This document shows, one piece after another, positions 11,170 to 21,735 of a DNA stretch of 64,000 nucleotides. The stretch covers positions 1,240,001-1,304,000 of the forward strand of contig JAPWDM010000001.1 in the NCBI GenBank assembly GCA_035578155.1, given 5' to 3'. The notes under the pieces are model-generated. The model was given only the letters and a program-made list of their open reading frames with translations. It searched no databases and was not told where the DNA came from. The stretch's first letter is position 1; every line of letters begins with the position of its first letter. A program made the position numbers and the translations under genes. The stretch is from Brachynemurus nebulosus (taxonomy: Eukaryota > Arthropoda > Insecta > Neuroptera > Myrmeleontidae).

Positions 11170-12015
11170 AATATACTAGTACAATTAAGTTTAAAAACAA
11201 AAAACTTTAAAACCATATTGAATAAATTTACAAAATAAAACAAAACTCTTTTTTGTTGAATTTCAGACATCAAATACTTATTAAAAAGTTTACTATTTAA
11301 AAATAATCAATAAAGATAATAATAAAAATTACATTAAGTTGCAAAATGAAAGTGTTTTTTTCACAAGTCCTATACAGTTGTCCAACGAAGCTTGCCGAGT
11401 TGGATAATTGCGACGAGTGAAAGAACACCTATTTTTCACGTGTTGCATACAACATATTAAAATGAGAAAACATAACGAAAAATGGGAAAAAAATCTCAAA
11501 TTATTAAAAGTTTGACGCAAGTAATTGTCACAGGCAACTATACAGTTAACTTACAAAAATATCAGAATATTTTTTTAGATTTTCATATAAGGATCCCATT
11601 CAGAATCTTCGTATATAATTTTATCAAATTCCGACAGGAACGGATCATAATGGGTTAAGTGAACACTAAAACAAATAGCTTTTATCTATATAACCGCATA
11701 TAGACATTCCTTTTATTTACACAAATAATTACCTCCCAATACTTTTTGGTTCCTTAGTATAATAGTGATTTAATAGTGAAAAGAGAATTACTAACAAAAG
11801 TAAAGTGGGTATACCTATTAATATCAATAATATATAGAAATATTTAACTATAATCTACGTAAACAGCCGTTCATGAAAACCTCATACAAAGTTTAAAACG
11901 TTATACCTTCCAGGAAAGATAAAGAAACTTCTACCATTATACGATCCTATTTCACAGGAATTCCACTAATTGATTGTTATAGAGATAAAATAAACAATAA
12001 ATTAAAAACTACCCG

Positions 12016-12016
<1 letters not shown>
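11170..12016. other. Gene-free stretch
   Basis: AT-rich; no motif, splice signal or repeat recognised. A 63-codon minus-strand frame at 11329-11520 has no support. Confidence 0.35.

Positions 12017-12104
<88 letters not shown>
12017..12104. repeat. (TA)n microsatellite
   Basis: An uninterrupted TA dinucleotide run of about 88 bp. Confidence 0.95.
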
Positions 12105-12105
<1 letters not shown>

Positions 12106-12249
12106 CCAAATATATTTACTTAATATTGTTGAATTTAAATACATTATAATATACAATAAAGTTAAAGAATTGGGATGGGATCAGTCGCGTACTCGAAACA
12201 ATTTTAAATTTTTAAGGCACACTGTAGCATAAATTTGGGTTTTTGTTAA

Positions 12250-13048
12250 GAGGATATTCTAGTCTAGAGAGCTGATAAACATAGCGTGTTTTTTAATAAT
12301 TTTTTTTCTCAAAAACAGTAAGAGATTTTTGTTTGAATTTTTTTTTTTTTAGTTGAATATACATTACTTAAGGTTTATGAAAAAGTTTACATATATTTTT
12401 CTCAAAACTCATATTTTCAAATCGGCGTGCATCATGACTCAATTTATCCGTTTTGCATGCTATAGAGCTCACTATTTTCATCTTTTAATTTCTGGGGGGG
12501 GGGGGGGGGTTATGACGAAGAATTTTTTTTAATCCGTGTCCACTCTACAGGGTATTTTTTAACAAAAAAATTTTTTGTTTTAGATGACCCTGCCATGAGT
12601 TATCCTTAAGGGGGGTCTGAACTGGAACTTAGGAATATTTTTAATATTTTGGGTGACGAATGGCGATTTATAAGTAGCCATAAAAAGTTCCAATTTCGAC
12701 CATGTTGTAAAACTTTATCCTGTTGCTAAAATACTATAGGCTACGTTAAGGAAAAAACATTTGACCTACTACTACACTTATATATTTTAACGTTTTCCTA
12801 ACAGCTGTGTGTGTGAGGGTGGGGGGTGCTCTCGGTTATGGGCGCCCTTGGCTATCCTGCGCGCCAAATAGCATGAAAATTTTTAACATCGGACCTACAA
12901 CAATAGTTTCATAGCGCGCGTGCGCAAAAATTTTAAAATACAAATTTTTTCATAAACCTTAGGTAATGTATATTCAAATAAAAAAAGTTTTCGAGCAAAA
13001 GGTTACTAAAAAACACGCTTTTTCAGCCCTCTAGACTAGAATATCCCC
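12250..13048. mobile_element. TTAA-flanked MITE, TIR begins GRGGATATTC
   Basis: TTAA borders both ends (12246-12249 and 13049-13052). The left TIR GAGGATATTCTAGTCTAGAG and right TIR GGGGATATTCTAGTCTAGAG (reversed) continue with several gaps for about 150 bp, through AAACACGCT and TGAATATACATTACYTAAGG. No transposase frame is present. TTAA is used by piggyBac and Kolobok elements. The G-rich start is unlike the CCC start of the two clear piggyBacs in this window. A run of 16 G lies at 12494-12509. Confidence 0.7.
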
Positions 13049-13220
13049 TTAAACGTATTACAAGCGTGATTTAAATTAATTGGTTTTATAACAATAATAG
13101 TGTTGTATTTTTGTTTTTGAGACTTCTTGTCAATATCAGACTTCATCTACATCATTTTCTACATTTTATTGATACCAATTATGTACATTAGAATAAATTA
13201 CATTATACGATGGACTTATA

Positions 13221-13326
13221 TTTTGTTTATTGTGTTTGGAATATGAATCTGTTCTGCAAAACAGAGAAGGAAATATGGTGTTCATTCCAGGTGTTCATAT
13301 TCCAAATAAAATAAAAAGCTATATAT

Positions 13327-13418
<92 letters not shown>

Positions 13419-13483
13419 ATGAACACCATATTTCCTTCTCTGTTTTGCAGAACAGATTCATATTCCAAACACAATAAACAAAA
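13221..13483. repeat. Perfect 65-bp inverted repeat around a (AT)n array
   Basis: Arms 13221-13285 and 13419-13483 are exact inverted copies (for example GAATCTGTTCTGCAAAACAG in the left arm). Between them is an (AT)n run at about 13330-13415. Perfect arms imply a recent inverted duplication or gene-conversion-like maintenance. The open frame that spans the (AT)n run is meaningless Ile/Tyr repeat. Confidence 0.9.
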
Positions 13484-13756
13484 TATATAAGTTTTATAGG
13501 TGCATTTTAGCAACAGAATTTTTTATAGGTCTGTGACATCGAAAATCATCATTGTAAGTATACTTTTCTATTATTTATCTTTTCAATTATTTAAATGACT
13601 TTTTTAGCACTTAAGATATTATAGAAAGATTTGTTTCAATTTTCATTTTTAACCATACGGTGGCAGTGGCGCTGGGTATTACTATTTTAATACATAACAA
13701 AGAACGTATAGAAGAAGAAGATGAATAACAAAGAACGTATGTACATTTATATATTA

Positions 13757-14500
13757 AGTATGTTCCAACAAACACTCGATTTAATTCTTGTTTTAATGAG
13801 CATGCGCAGAGTTGACATTACTTTTCCAACTAGACAGAATTGTAATTCCAGTTTACACACAATTTGAAATTCTGTGTTCCAACAAGTACTTAAATCTAAC
13901 TCTGAATTCACCCGAATTGATTTTTAAAATTCTTATTTCAGAGTAAGTATTTCAAACCTTAGACATGCGCATTAACGAAAATTTAATCTTTAAATTTATA
14001 ATTTAAAAATTTAAATAATAAAGAGACAAATTTTAAATTTGAACTGTTCTGTCAAAAGATAAATTTCAAATTTTTGACTTTATTTAATTGCTATAATAGG
14101 TATACTTTTTTTTTAATTAGCAAACAGGTATATTTTAATTATAATATTTATTTTATAAATACCTATGTATTTAAATTATTTTAGTAAGTGATAAAGTAAA
14201 AAAAATAGTTCGTATTTTTTATTTAAAAATTAAATTAAGGTATTTTAAAGTACATAATAATTTTTTAGTGGATATATTATTTGTAAGTATTCTTCATAGT
14301 ATGGAAGGAATAGAATACATAACTCAAGTCTTTAGCAGAGACATCTTTTGAAATCCCGTAAAATTAATATGTTCCTACATATTAAATACTGAACTGAAGT
14401 TCTGAATTGAATTTGATTTGACCTTCAAATGACATTATAGAATTTAAAATACTGGATTCACTCGAACTGGAAATTCTAGTGTTTGTTGGAACGTACTTAT
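13757..14500. mobile_element. MITE with TIR AAGTAYGTTCCAACAAACACT
   Basis: The left end AAGTATGTTCCAACAAACAC and the right end (reversed) AAGTACGTTCCAACAAACAC form a TIR of about 22 bp. A second, internal inverted version of the GTTCCAACAA word lies at about 13878-13889. The interior is AT-rich with no ORF. The superfamily is not certain, and the target duplication is ambiguous because the flanks are AT-rich. Confidence 0.65.
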
Positions 14501-15375
14501 AATTTATTAAATCTCAAACTTAAAGAATAGAATAGAAAGAATAAGCGCTTTTTCGTTTTTATTTTATTTTATTTTTTTGCTTGCTATTACTTTTTTTTTG
14601 AACGCTATTTTTCGGTAAAGTTTGAAAAATTTTGAAAATTCTCCAAGGGAGCCTCTACTTGCGTACCATAGATTGAGAATCGCTGGCCTAATCTCTTAAA
14701 TACTTCTTTAATTTGTTTTAGTATACATAGCATTAAAATTGTTTTAGTGAATTGATATACGAATGTATCCCTCTCATTAACTGTGATACATAAGAAATAA
14801 ATTAGTATAAAGAAAAAAGGAAATTTTATTTCAAGAAAAGGAACTACCTTCACAGTTCCACACAAATGACTGATGGTGTAGGTTTGGCAATTACACAGAA
14901 TTCATTTTAACTTAGTTTCAATTTTATTAACTCCAGGACATTTAATTAAACTTCGATGAAAATTGAATCATCACGGAAGGATATTGAATTAAACAAACCA
15001 ACAGCTAACTAGCTACTCCTGTGTAAAGTTGGAGAGTGCCACTTGGCACTGAAACTGGTTGTTGTATCATCTTAAAATAATTTAATTAATATTAGATATA
15101 CGATGTTTACCACTTATGTTTATGTATACCTAATATCATCTATTTATAATATAACCATATGTGACGTGTTACATAATTATGTCGCCGCCAGACTGTAGAA
15201 TTAGCCAAATTACTAATACCTAGCCGTTTGCAAGTATAGCTACTACCATGTTCCCCTGTACTGCAAAATTGTACCGGTCTGGAAATGATGATGTCAAAAT
15301 GATCAGTTGTAAATAATTACCCTCTGCCTGAAAGGGATTTTGATGATGTTTTCCCAGCTACTTATTTCTACCAAT
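14501..15375. other. Gene-free stretch with a hAT-end-like scrap
   Basis: AGATTGAGAATCGCTGG at 14669-14685 resembles a hAT terminal repeat (CAGTGRTTCTCAA type, reversed), but no partner end was found. The 86-codon minus-strand frame at 14605-14865 has no support. A phrase TAGAAAGAATAAGNGCTTTT near 14533 recurs at 56254, hinting at a shared old element. Confidence 0.35.
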
Positions 15376-15553
15376 CGGGGCCAACTTAACCCTAAGTGCC
15401 CCCCTAGACACCGTGAAAAATTCCGCCCCCACCTTTTGTTTTTTTTTACTTCCCTATAAAAGAATAACTGGCAAGAAAAATAATGTCAATTGACAACTTT
15501 TGCCGTCCCTAGGCCATGGCCTAGGTATAGGCCTACTGGATAATCCGGCCCTG
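15376..15553. mobile_element. hAT MITE (178 bp) with exact 8-bp duplication
   Basis: CTACCAAT flanks both sides exactly (15368-15375 and 15554-15561). The left end CGGGGCCAACTTAACC and right end (reversed) CAGGGCCGGATTATCC form imperfect TIRs. Eight-base duplications and CAGGGCCGG ends are hAT hallmarks. There is no ORF. Confidence 0.85.
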
Positions 15554-16362
15554 CTACCAATATATAAATTTCAGTTTCCCAACCTTTCCAATATTGGTAT
15601 CGATTCTTAGTTTCTTCTTTCGATCAATTCCCCATAAGGCCAAAAATTAAAAAAAAAATATATCGAATTTTCTCTGAAATCACTGCTTTTATTAATATTT
15701 TTCATATTTATTTATAGGTATTTGTGTTATAAAATTATTATTTAATAGTTATAGAATATTTAACATTTATTTTATACAATATAAAAACAATAATACAAAC
15801 TAAGCATGTATTGTGTTTCCTATACGGTGGCAATGCTATAAGTGATAAAAATAGAAACTAAATCCAATCGTTTTAAAAAGTGGCTATATGTTTGTAAAAT
15901 AATTACTTCAACCGTTTTCCAAAAGAACCGAAAGTTTTTAGCCTTTTTACGTAGCAGCGATATTTTTTTTGTATTTCGCCTGATTATACAATCCGACAGC
16001 AACACATATATAGTGGCCGGTCAATTAAAAAGATTTCTCTAAGAATATTCAAACAAAAAGGGTTTTATTTAAAAATTTTAGGAATGATGAAGCCAAACAT
16101 ATAAAAACGATTTAAAAAAGCTAGGGTAACGAAAACTCCGAAAGTTGGAAGATCAATATTTTTCAAAGAGGAATAAAAAATGAAAATTTTTAATAAAAAT
16201 CTCAAGCAGAAGCGATAAAAGAGGTTCGCAAAATATGTGATCGCATATAATTTCGGGCTCTTTGGTGCCTCGCACCACGAAGGTGTTACAGATTTTTGAT
16301 TTATATCACAGATTATTTTGCCATTTTACTTTGAAATAATGGCTATACTGAAGCATAAGCTT

Positions 16363-16718
16363 CTCTCTTATTCCAGTTGTCAAATTATATAAGATTTCAC
16401 TTACGGATTTGTGTATACCGACTGAAAGTAAGAAAGAAATAACATACCATTTAGTTAGGTACTATTAAATAATTTTTAACAAGAAAACCAAAAAAAAGGA
16501 TGTATTATTTTTTATTTGACCCACCCATTTAAATTCATATTTTTATGATACCTTACTGTGAGTCAAATAAAAAATAATACATCCTTTTTTTAGTTTTCTT
16601 GTTAAAAATTATTTAATAGTACCTAACTAAACGGTATGTTACTTCTTTCTTACTTTCAGTCGGTATACACAAATCCGTAAGTGAAATCTTATATAATTTG
16701 ACAACTGGAATAAGAGAG
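16363..16718. repeat. Near-perfect palindrome (about 158-bp arms, 41-bp spacer)
   Basis: Arms 16363-16520 and 16562-16718 are inverted copies with only a few differences (for example GGTACTATTAAATAATTTTT in the left arm). No target duplication is clear at the ends. It could be a fold-back MITE or an inverted duplication made by template switching. Confidence 0.85.
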
Positions 16719-17804
16719 AAATAGAAAAAATGAAAATCAACTTAATTTATGTACTATTTTGTAGGATCAGTATCGTATAATTTTTTTAAAGGACAGCTAG
16801 CATCATAAATTGAAAAGAGATGATAATGACGTCATTTCTAAACTAAAAAAATATACTATAAGAAAGTCACATGAACTTTAATGTCAAATAGGAAATGCTC
16901 TATTTCACAAGTATAGAGACCAAATCAATATGCAGAGAAAACAAATACTGAACAAAAGTTCAATATGTAATAATAAAGAATAATTAGTAGGGAGTGGATA
17001 AACTCATTTAAAGTTGTATTTAATATGTAAGTTATTTAATATTACTAATTAATATAAACAAATAGTTTTACAAATTATAGGTATGTATGTAGTTTTTGTA
17101 TATTAATACCTATGTTAAAATATTAATAATAATCTTCCTGGAAATAATTAAATATTCAGTTTAATGTACATATTTAACTAAAAGTAAATTACAATACAAG
17201 CTTTCAATAAAACCGTTCCCCTATATACCCGTAAGTGCCCGCCCTATCCCTTTACTCACACAGTTCAGAGCGAGACTTTAATCGGTGCATAAACAAATAA
17301 ATAAATAAACAATAAAAATCATTCCATCTGAACAATACCAAAAAATAAAAATTAAAGAACTAGGTACATGTGCTAAACTTTAATCAAAAGTAGTGAAACA
17401 AGGGGGAATAATCGTTTCAAAAAATGTTTATACCCCTATTAAAGAAGTTTGGGTTTATTGAGAGCTTCTACTGTAGCTAATTACACAGTACTTATTAAAT
17501 ATACCTATAATTTATATACGACTGAATCATATTGAAGGCATAGAATTACATTGTTAGAAATATGAGAAGTCGTACCTACTTTATGGCACTAGTTACATAA
17601 TAAAAAGCGAAAAGCACTGCCATAAAGATTAGTCTGCTCGATAAATTTTAATTTTAATATCAGAATAAACAGAAAACATGGTAACTTTGTCTGTAGACCA
17701 TATTTACAAAATTATACCTAATTAATATTAATTGCATAACTTGTATTATTATTAATATTTATTCCAGGAAACATTTTCTCTGTTCTTTAAATATTAATTT
17801 TTAT
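16719..17804. other. Gene-free stretch
   Basis: AT-rich with (AATA)n-like patches near 17290-17310. No gene or element recognised. Confidence 0.35.
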
Positions 17805-17960
17805 TGAAAAATATTTATTTTTGATACTTTTGGAGCTCACAACCCTGGCGGACTTCATACAGCATAACTTGTATTCACCTAAAATAATTTAGCTCTCTAA
17901 CAGTGAAAAATTTTCAAAATCAGTGATGACGCGTTCTTGAACCTTTAGTTAGTTTTTGTT
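17805..17960 (+). repeat. Isolated diverged monomer of the 120-bp satellite
   Basis: It contains the satellite phrases CCCTGGCGGACTTCATA, AAAATAATTTAGCTCTCTAA and CAGTGAAAAATTTTCAAAAT in the order seen in the 29.5-31.4 kb array. It lies just left of a minus-strand HINE-like copy, the same relative order as at the array. Confidence 0.7.
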
Positions 17961-18099
17961 TCGAAAAATGAAGCAGATAGAATAAACTTCACATTTCACT
18001 TAAAATAATGGTTCAAAAGATTGCCTTATGTGATTTTTTACGCTCTTTTCGATTGTTTAAAAAAAAAATTGAATTCTAGGCAATTTTCACAAGAAACCA

Positions 18100-18600
18100 C
18101 AAAAAATGGCGGAGTGATCAAAATATTAGCTTCTAAATATCTAACATGTCTGACTTACAAACTCATCCAAGAGTTTGGGACTACTGACCTTTTCACCAAA
18201 AGTAAAAATTGGATGCTTCGTTCGAGAGTTATCGCGCAGACACATAAATACAGTGAAGGTCGTCCGATTTCTAGAGGCCTCAAAACAAATTTCTGTCATA
18301 ATCCCACACTTAAGTCCAGGGCCGGATCTAAGGGGGGTAGCCGGGGCTCGTGCCTCCCCTGCACGTGTTAAGGGGCGGCAAAGTGCAAGTTCGGGGGCGC
18401 CAAAATGTTGAATTTGAGGTTCTTTTTTGCTCGTCATTTGCTTTTTGCAGGGATTTTGGAATTTTGAAATTTGAATTTTTCTCGGGGAGGGCGCCAACAA
18501 TAAAGTTTGCCCGCCTTATAATAATTGTAGGTTCGGTCCTGCTCAAGTCTTACCATGAGAGTCGCTGCATCTAACAGAACTCATTAAAATGAGACAAGAA
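18100..18600 (-). mobile_element. HINE/DINE-1-like copy, split by a hAT insertion
   Basis: On the minus strand it shows the family phrases GAGGCCTC (normally GAGGTCCCTAG), CGCGATAACTCTCGAACGAA and CAAACTCTTGGATGAGTTTG. A hAT at 18317-18541 is inserted into its 5' part. Removing the hAT and one 8-bp duplicate rejoins the family sequence (ACTTAAGTC | TTACCATGAGAGTCGCTG). The short frames across this block are chance. Confidence 0.7.
18317..18541. mobile_element. hAT MITE (225 bp) inserted in the HINE-like copy
   Basis: The left end CAGGGCCGGATCTAAGG and the right end (reversed) CAGGACCGAACCTACAA form the TIR. The 8-bp flanks CTTAAGTC (18309-18316) and CTCAAGTC (18542-18549) differ at one base. 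The body is GC-rich compared with the surroundings and has no transposase. Confidence 0.85.
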
Positions 18601-19091
18601 ATTTTTACATAACGTTATACCTATCTTGTAAAATAAAAATTTGATATTTTCTAAATATTTGTATAATGTTCAAAATTTTTCATAACATTAATATTATTTT
18701 AATCTTTTTTTAAAATATTAAAAAGAAACGATTTTTCTGCATCGTCATCATTTTTTATATTTATCATTTTCTATGCTTTTATTAAAATTAAAACAATACA
18801 TTTTATTTATGCTTCAAGTAATATAAAAATATCATGAGAATTGATCTAAATACATACATTTAAATATACAAAAATAATTTCTATTTTATCAACATTGCAT
18901 TACATAATGTTGCATATCAGACGGTCATTTAGAAATGAAAATTTTAAAAATTTCATCCTGTTTTTATGATAGTTATGTCATAAAACTGGTCTATATGTGC
19001 GCGTTTATCTAAATATGATTTTATGGATACAAAACATTTATATGTACACGTAAATATACAAAACGATGTATGAAACCGATAAAATGTAACT
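18601..19091. other. Gene-free spacer
   Basis: AT-rich DNA with no recognised feature. Confidence 0.4.
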
Positions 19092-19293
19092 TTAAGGGGA
19101 ACCACTAGTGTGACATTTTGAAAAAATTGGAAAAATTTTTATTACAAGTTTCGATAGTTTATACCTTTAAAAATAACATACTAAAATCTCAAGTGCATAT
19201 CTCAAATAGTTTTTGAGTTACAGCCATCCGAAGAGCGGATTCTGATCTTCATTGTTAACTTTGAGGTATTGAGAAACGTATGAAGGTTGATAG

Positions 19294-20050
19294 CAGGGGC
19301 ATAGCTACCGCCGTATCAGCCGTATCAATGATACGGGGCCCCCGGGCTACAGAGGCCTCTAACGTGTGTAAGGAAAAATTAGTAAAATGTTATCCATAAT
19401 GTCACTTAATCTCGTGCTTCCCGGGAAAAAAACATGTAAAAAAAACTGTCATACGTGCCTATAGAGTTTTCACTTCAGAAATGAGAAAAGTCAAAAAAGC
19501 AATCTCTTTTTTTCCCGGGTTAATTGCTCTGAAAACATACTTAAAATCTGAAATCCAAAAAATTCATTCTATTAAGGACTCATGGAATTATTGCTGATAA
19601 AATTCAATAGCCTTGCATCCAGTTTTCCGGAAGTAATAACAGCATGCTTTCTAATCTTGACCCTTCCAGTTACAACCACAACAGTTGAAAGAAGTTTTTT
19701 AAAATTAAAACTGATAAAAAATTATCTAAGGACTTCGATGGGGCAGGAACGGCTATCAGACTTGTCACTATTGTCTATAGAGGCAGAAATGTTAGGAAAA
19801 CTGAAACCTTCTTCAGCTATAGATGATTTAATAAATTAATTTGCCGAAAGAAAGGCAAGAAAAGTGTATATTTGATTTGAATTGTTTGGCTAGCTCAAAT
19901 TCTAGGAGGAAGCGATAACTTATAATCAATAAATATTTATTTTAATTTAATGCAAGCATTTTTGTTTCTTTTGTGAGAAATCTTAACCCTTCATTTGGGC
20001 CCCGCAACTAATTTTGATATAGGGCCCCTCCAAGGCACGCTACGCCACTG
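19294..20050 (+). mobile_element. hAT transposon deletion derivative (757 bp)
   Basis: GTTGATAG flanks both ends exactly (19286-19293, 20051-20058). The ends are CAGGGGCATAGCTACC and, reversed, CAGTGGCGTAGCGTGCC, each followed by a GGGGCCC-type subterminal block. Only the C-terminal part of the transposase is left (19582-19839), so it would depend on a full-length relative for movement, like the Ds elements of maize. Confidence 0.92.
19582..19839 (+). pseudogene. hAT transposase, C-terminal dimerisation domain only
   Basis: The 85-residue frame carries the hallmark hAT C-terminal dimerisation block: an LTLPVTTTTVERSF segment at about residues 27-40, followed by KLKLIKNYLR and QERLSDLSLLSIE. 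Similar sequences are common in ZMYM1-like and zinc-finger-BED hAT proteins. The BED zinc finger and RNase H-like catalytic core are absent. There is no intact start upstream, as the frame before 19582 is broken by two stops. The reading frame ends before the usual C-terminus, but in-frame sequence past the stop still looks family-like (FAERKARK). It is therefore a fossil. Confidence 0.9.
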
Positions 20051-20354
20051 GTTGATAGTTCGGGAGTTTCTGGACGTGGCTACCAGTCACATGTTGTGGA
20101 GCAGCTGGCACATTTAAACGACTCATCTAGTTTCACTATGACCGTTATAGTGAGTACATCGTTAATAATTTTAGTAAAAATTCTCAGTGATTAAAACTAA
20201 AAGGTAACATAAAGAAAAACTACATTTTTCAAATTTGCTGCAGTTATAACTCGAAGACAAATCATCCGATCGATTTGATTCTTCTTGGAGCTTCTTTTAT
20301 ATAATTATGTTTCTCCGTGCCATGAGCCTCCAGTTTTCCGATCGAATTAAAAAT

Positions 20355-20574
20355 GTAATTTTAATTATTTTTTGACCGTTGACCCAACGATTGATGAACA
20401 GGATTTAAGGAGAATAAAACAATTTCCAGAATCCCATAGAAAACGTTTATTTATTTTTATCCGATATATTTCGACATGGTTGATGTCTTTTTCAAGGACG
20501 ATTAATTTGTTTTATTCTCCTTAAATCCTGTTCATCAATCGTTGGGTCAACGGTCAAAAAATAATTAAAATTAC
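20355..20574 (-). repeat. Perfect 67-bp palindrome with hammerhead-like loop (Penelope-like)
   Basis: Arms 20355-20421 and 20508-20574 are exact inverted copies. On the minus strand the loop contains TTGAAAAAGACATCAACC followed by ATGTCGAAATATATCGG (20461-20496). This has the form of a PLE-type hammerhead core: a CTGANGA-like box, a 5-bp stem GACAT/ATGTC, then GAAA. The first box is degenerate. Inverted duplication at an end is common in Penelope-like insertions. Confidence 0.6.
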
Positions 20575-21232
20575 AAAGTGTACCCAAAAATATTATTCAT
20601 CAATAAAAATGTAATTTTCGCAGGCCAAAAATCATCAAACTTTCGCGCAAAATTTGAAACTTTTTTTAAAAAACTCCGCCATTTTGTTAAATTTCAACTT
20701 TTTTTTCGATTAGGGTTCATGGCACGAGCAATACCTTCTAGTTTAATAGGCTTTTTTGGTTTTTTTGATTTCATGCACTGTGAAGATCGCTATCACTGCA
20801 GCAATGGGGGGACTTTTTTTGGACCCTTGGGAGATCACGAATAACTCACTGAATTTTCAATTTTTTGGTTCAAAAATTTTATCATGAATTTATTATATAT
20901 TAGCGAATATATCCTTAAAATATTAAAACATTTCATATAGTAGCTTTTTTTAAGAAAAACTCCCAAAAATCACCTTTTTTCACACTAGTGGTCCCCCTTA
21001 ATATTTGAAATATAAGAAATTCTTTGGCCACAAGCCAAATTATCTTAAGTCTAAAATTTTATTTTGCAGAAGCCGAGTTTTTACGTTTGATAGGGCCTAT
21101 AAAAAATAACTTAGACTGCTGTTTTTCTGCTATAAATTTTTCCTATTTAAGTTGAGTAAAACGTAGGTCAACATGGCATTATTACGTAATGTTTTAACGA
21201 ACAGTATGCAACAATAAAGAGAAATCTGTTTT

Positions 21233-21362
21233 AGCGAATTTCGAAAACTCGAAATTCAGCTATTACAGCCGTTCTCATGACGCAATCTGAGGCCGAGATT
21301 ATAACAGGATTATGTTTTGAGGTCCCTAGAATACGAAAATGATATTGATATATATGCGGAAA

Positions 21363-21432
<70 letters not shown>

Positions 21433-21735
21433 TCCCACGATAACTCTCGAACGAAACGTTTAATGCACATGAAATTTGGTGTGCATATTGGAATCTGCTT
21501 TGGCTTAGCTAAGTTCGTTAGCCAGACGCGTCGGATGCTCAGAAGTAGGTTTTCCGGGCATTTTTTGTCAACAAAATGAGTTTTTTGCCAGAATTAAGCA
21601 ATTTTTCAAATTTTTTTTAACCAAACCAAAGTAAGAGACAATATGCGTAAAAAATGTTTTTACACCATTGCTCTAAGTTAATTACTTTTTGAGAAAAGTT
21701 AGAAAATATGTTGGAAGAAATCATTTTCCGTTACA
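21233..21735 (+). mobile_element. HINE/DINE-1-like copy with (AT)n(GT)n core
   Basis: It starts at AGCGAATTTCG, with a small hairpin GAATTTCGA...TCGAAATTC. It runs through the GAGGTCCCTAGAATACG phrase to an (AT)n run (21365-21406) and a (GT)n run (21407-21432), then CACGATAACTCTCGAACGAA and GTTAGCCAGACGCGTCGGATG. The 3' hairpin end is missing. The minus-strand 79-codon frame is an artefact of the repeats. Confidence 0.8.

Larger units (their letters stand above)
19096..20997. mobile_element. TTAA-flanked element, TIR GGGGRACCACTAGTGTGA, with nested insertions
   Basis: TTAA lies at 19092-19095 and 20998-21001. The left TIR GGGGAACCACTAGTGTGA and the right TIR (reversed) GGGGGACCACTAGTGTGA match at all but one position. 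A hAT (19294-20050) sits inside it with an exact 8-bp duplication, and a perfect palindrome with a Penelope-like motif occupies 20355-20574. The original element would therefore be about 0.9-1.1 kb and is non-autonomous. The G-rich start links it to the elements at 12250 and 44684. Confidence 0.8.

Noticed and set aside
13319..13513. 64-codon minus-strand frame
   Set aside because: Over half of it is Ile-Tyr repeat from the (AT)n run.
18021..18574. Five overlapping frames of 72-119 codons on both strands
   Set aside because: They cross the HINE-like copy and the nested hAT MITE on both strands. No motif or splice signal.
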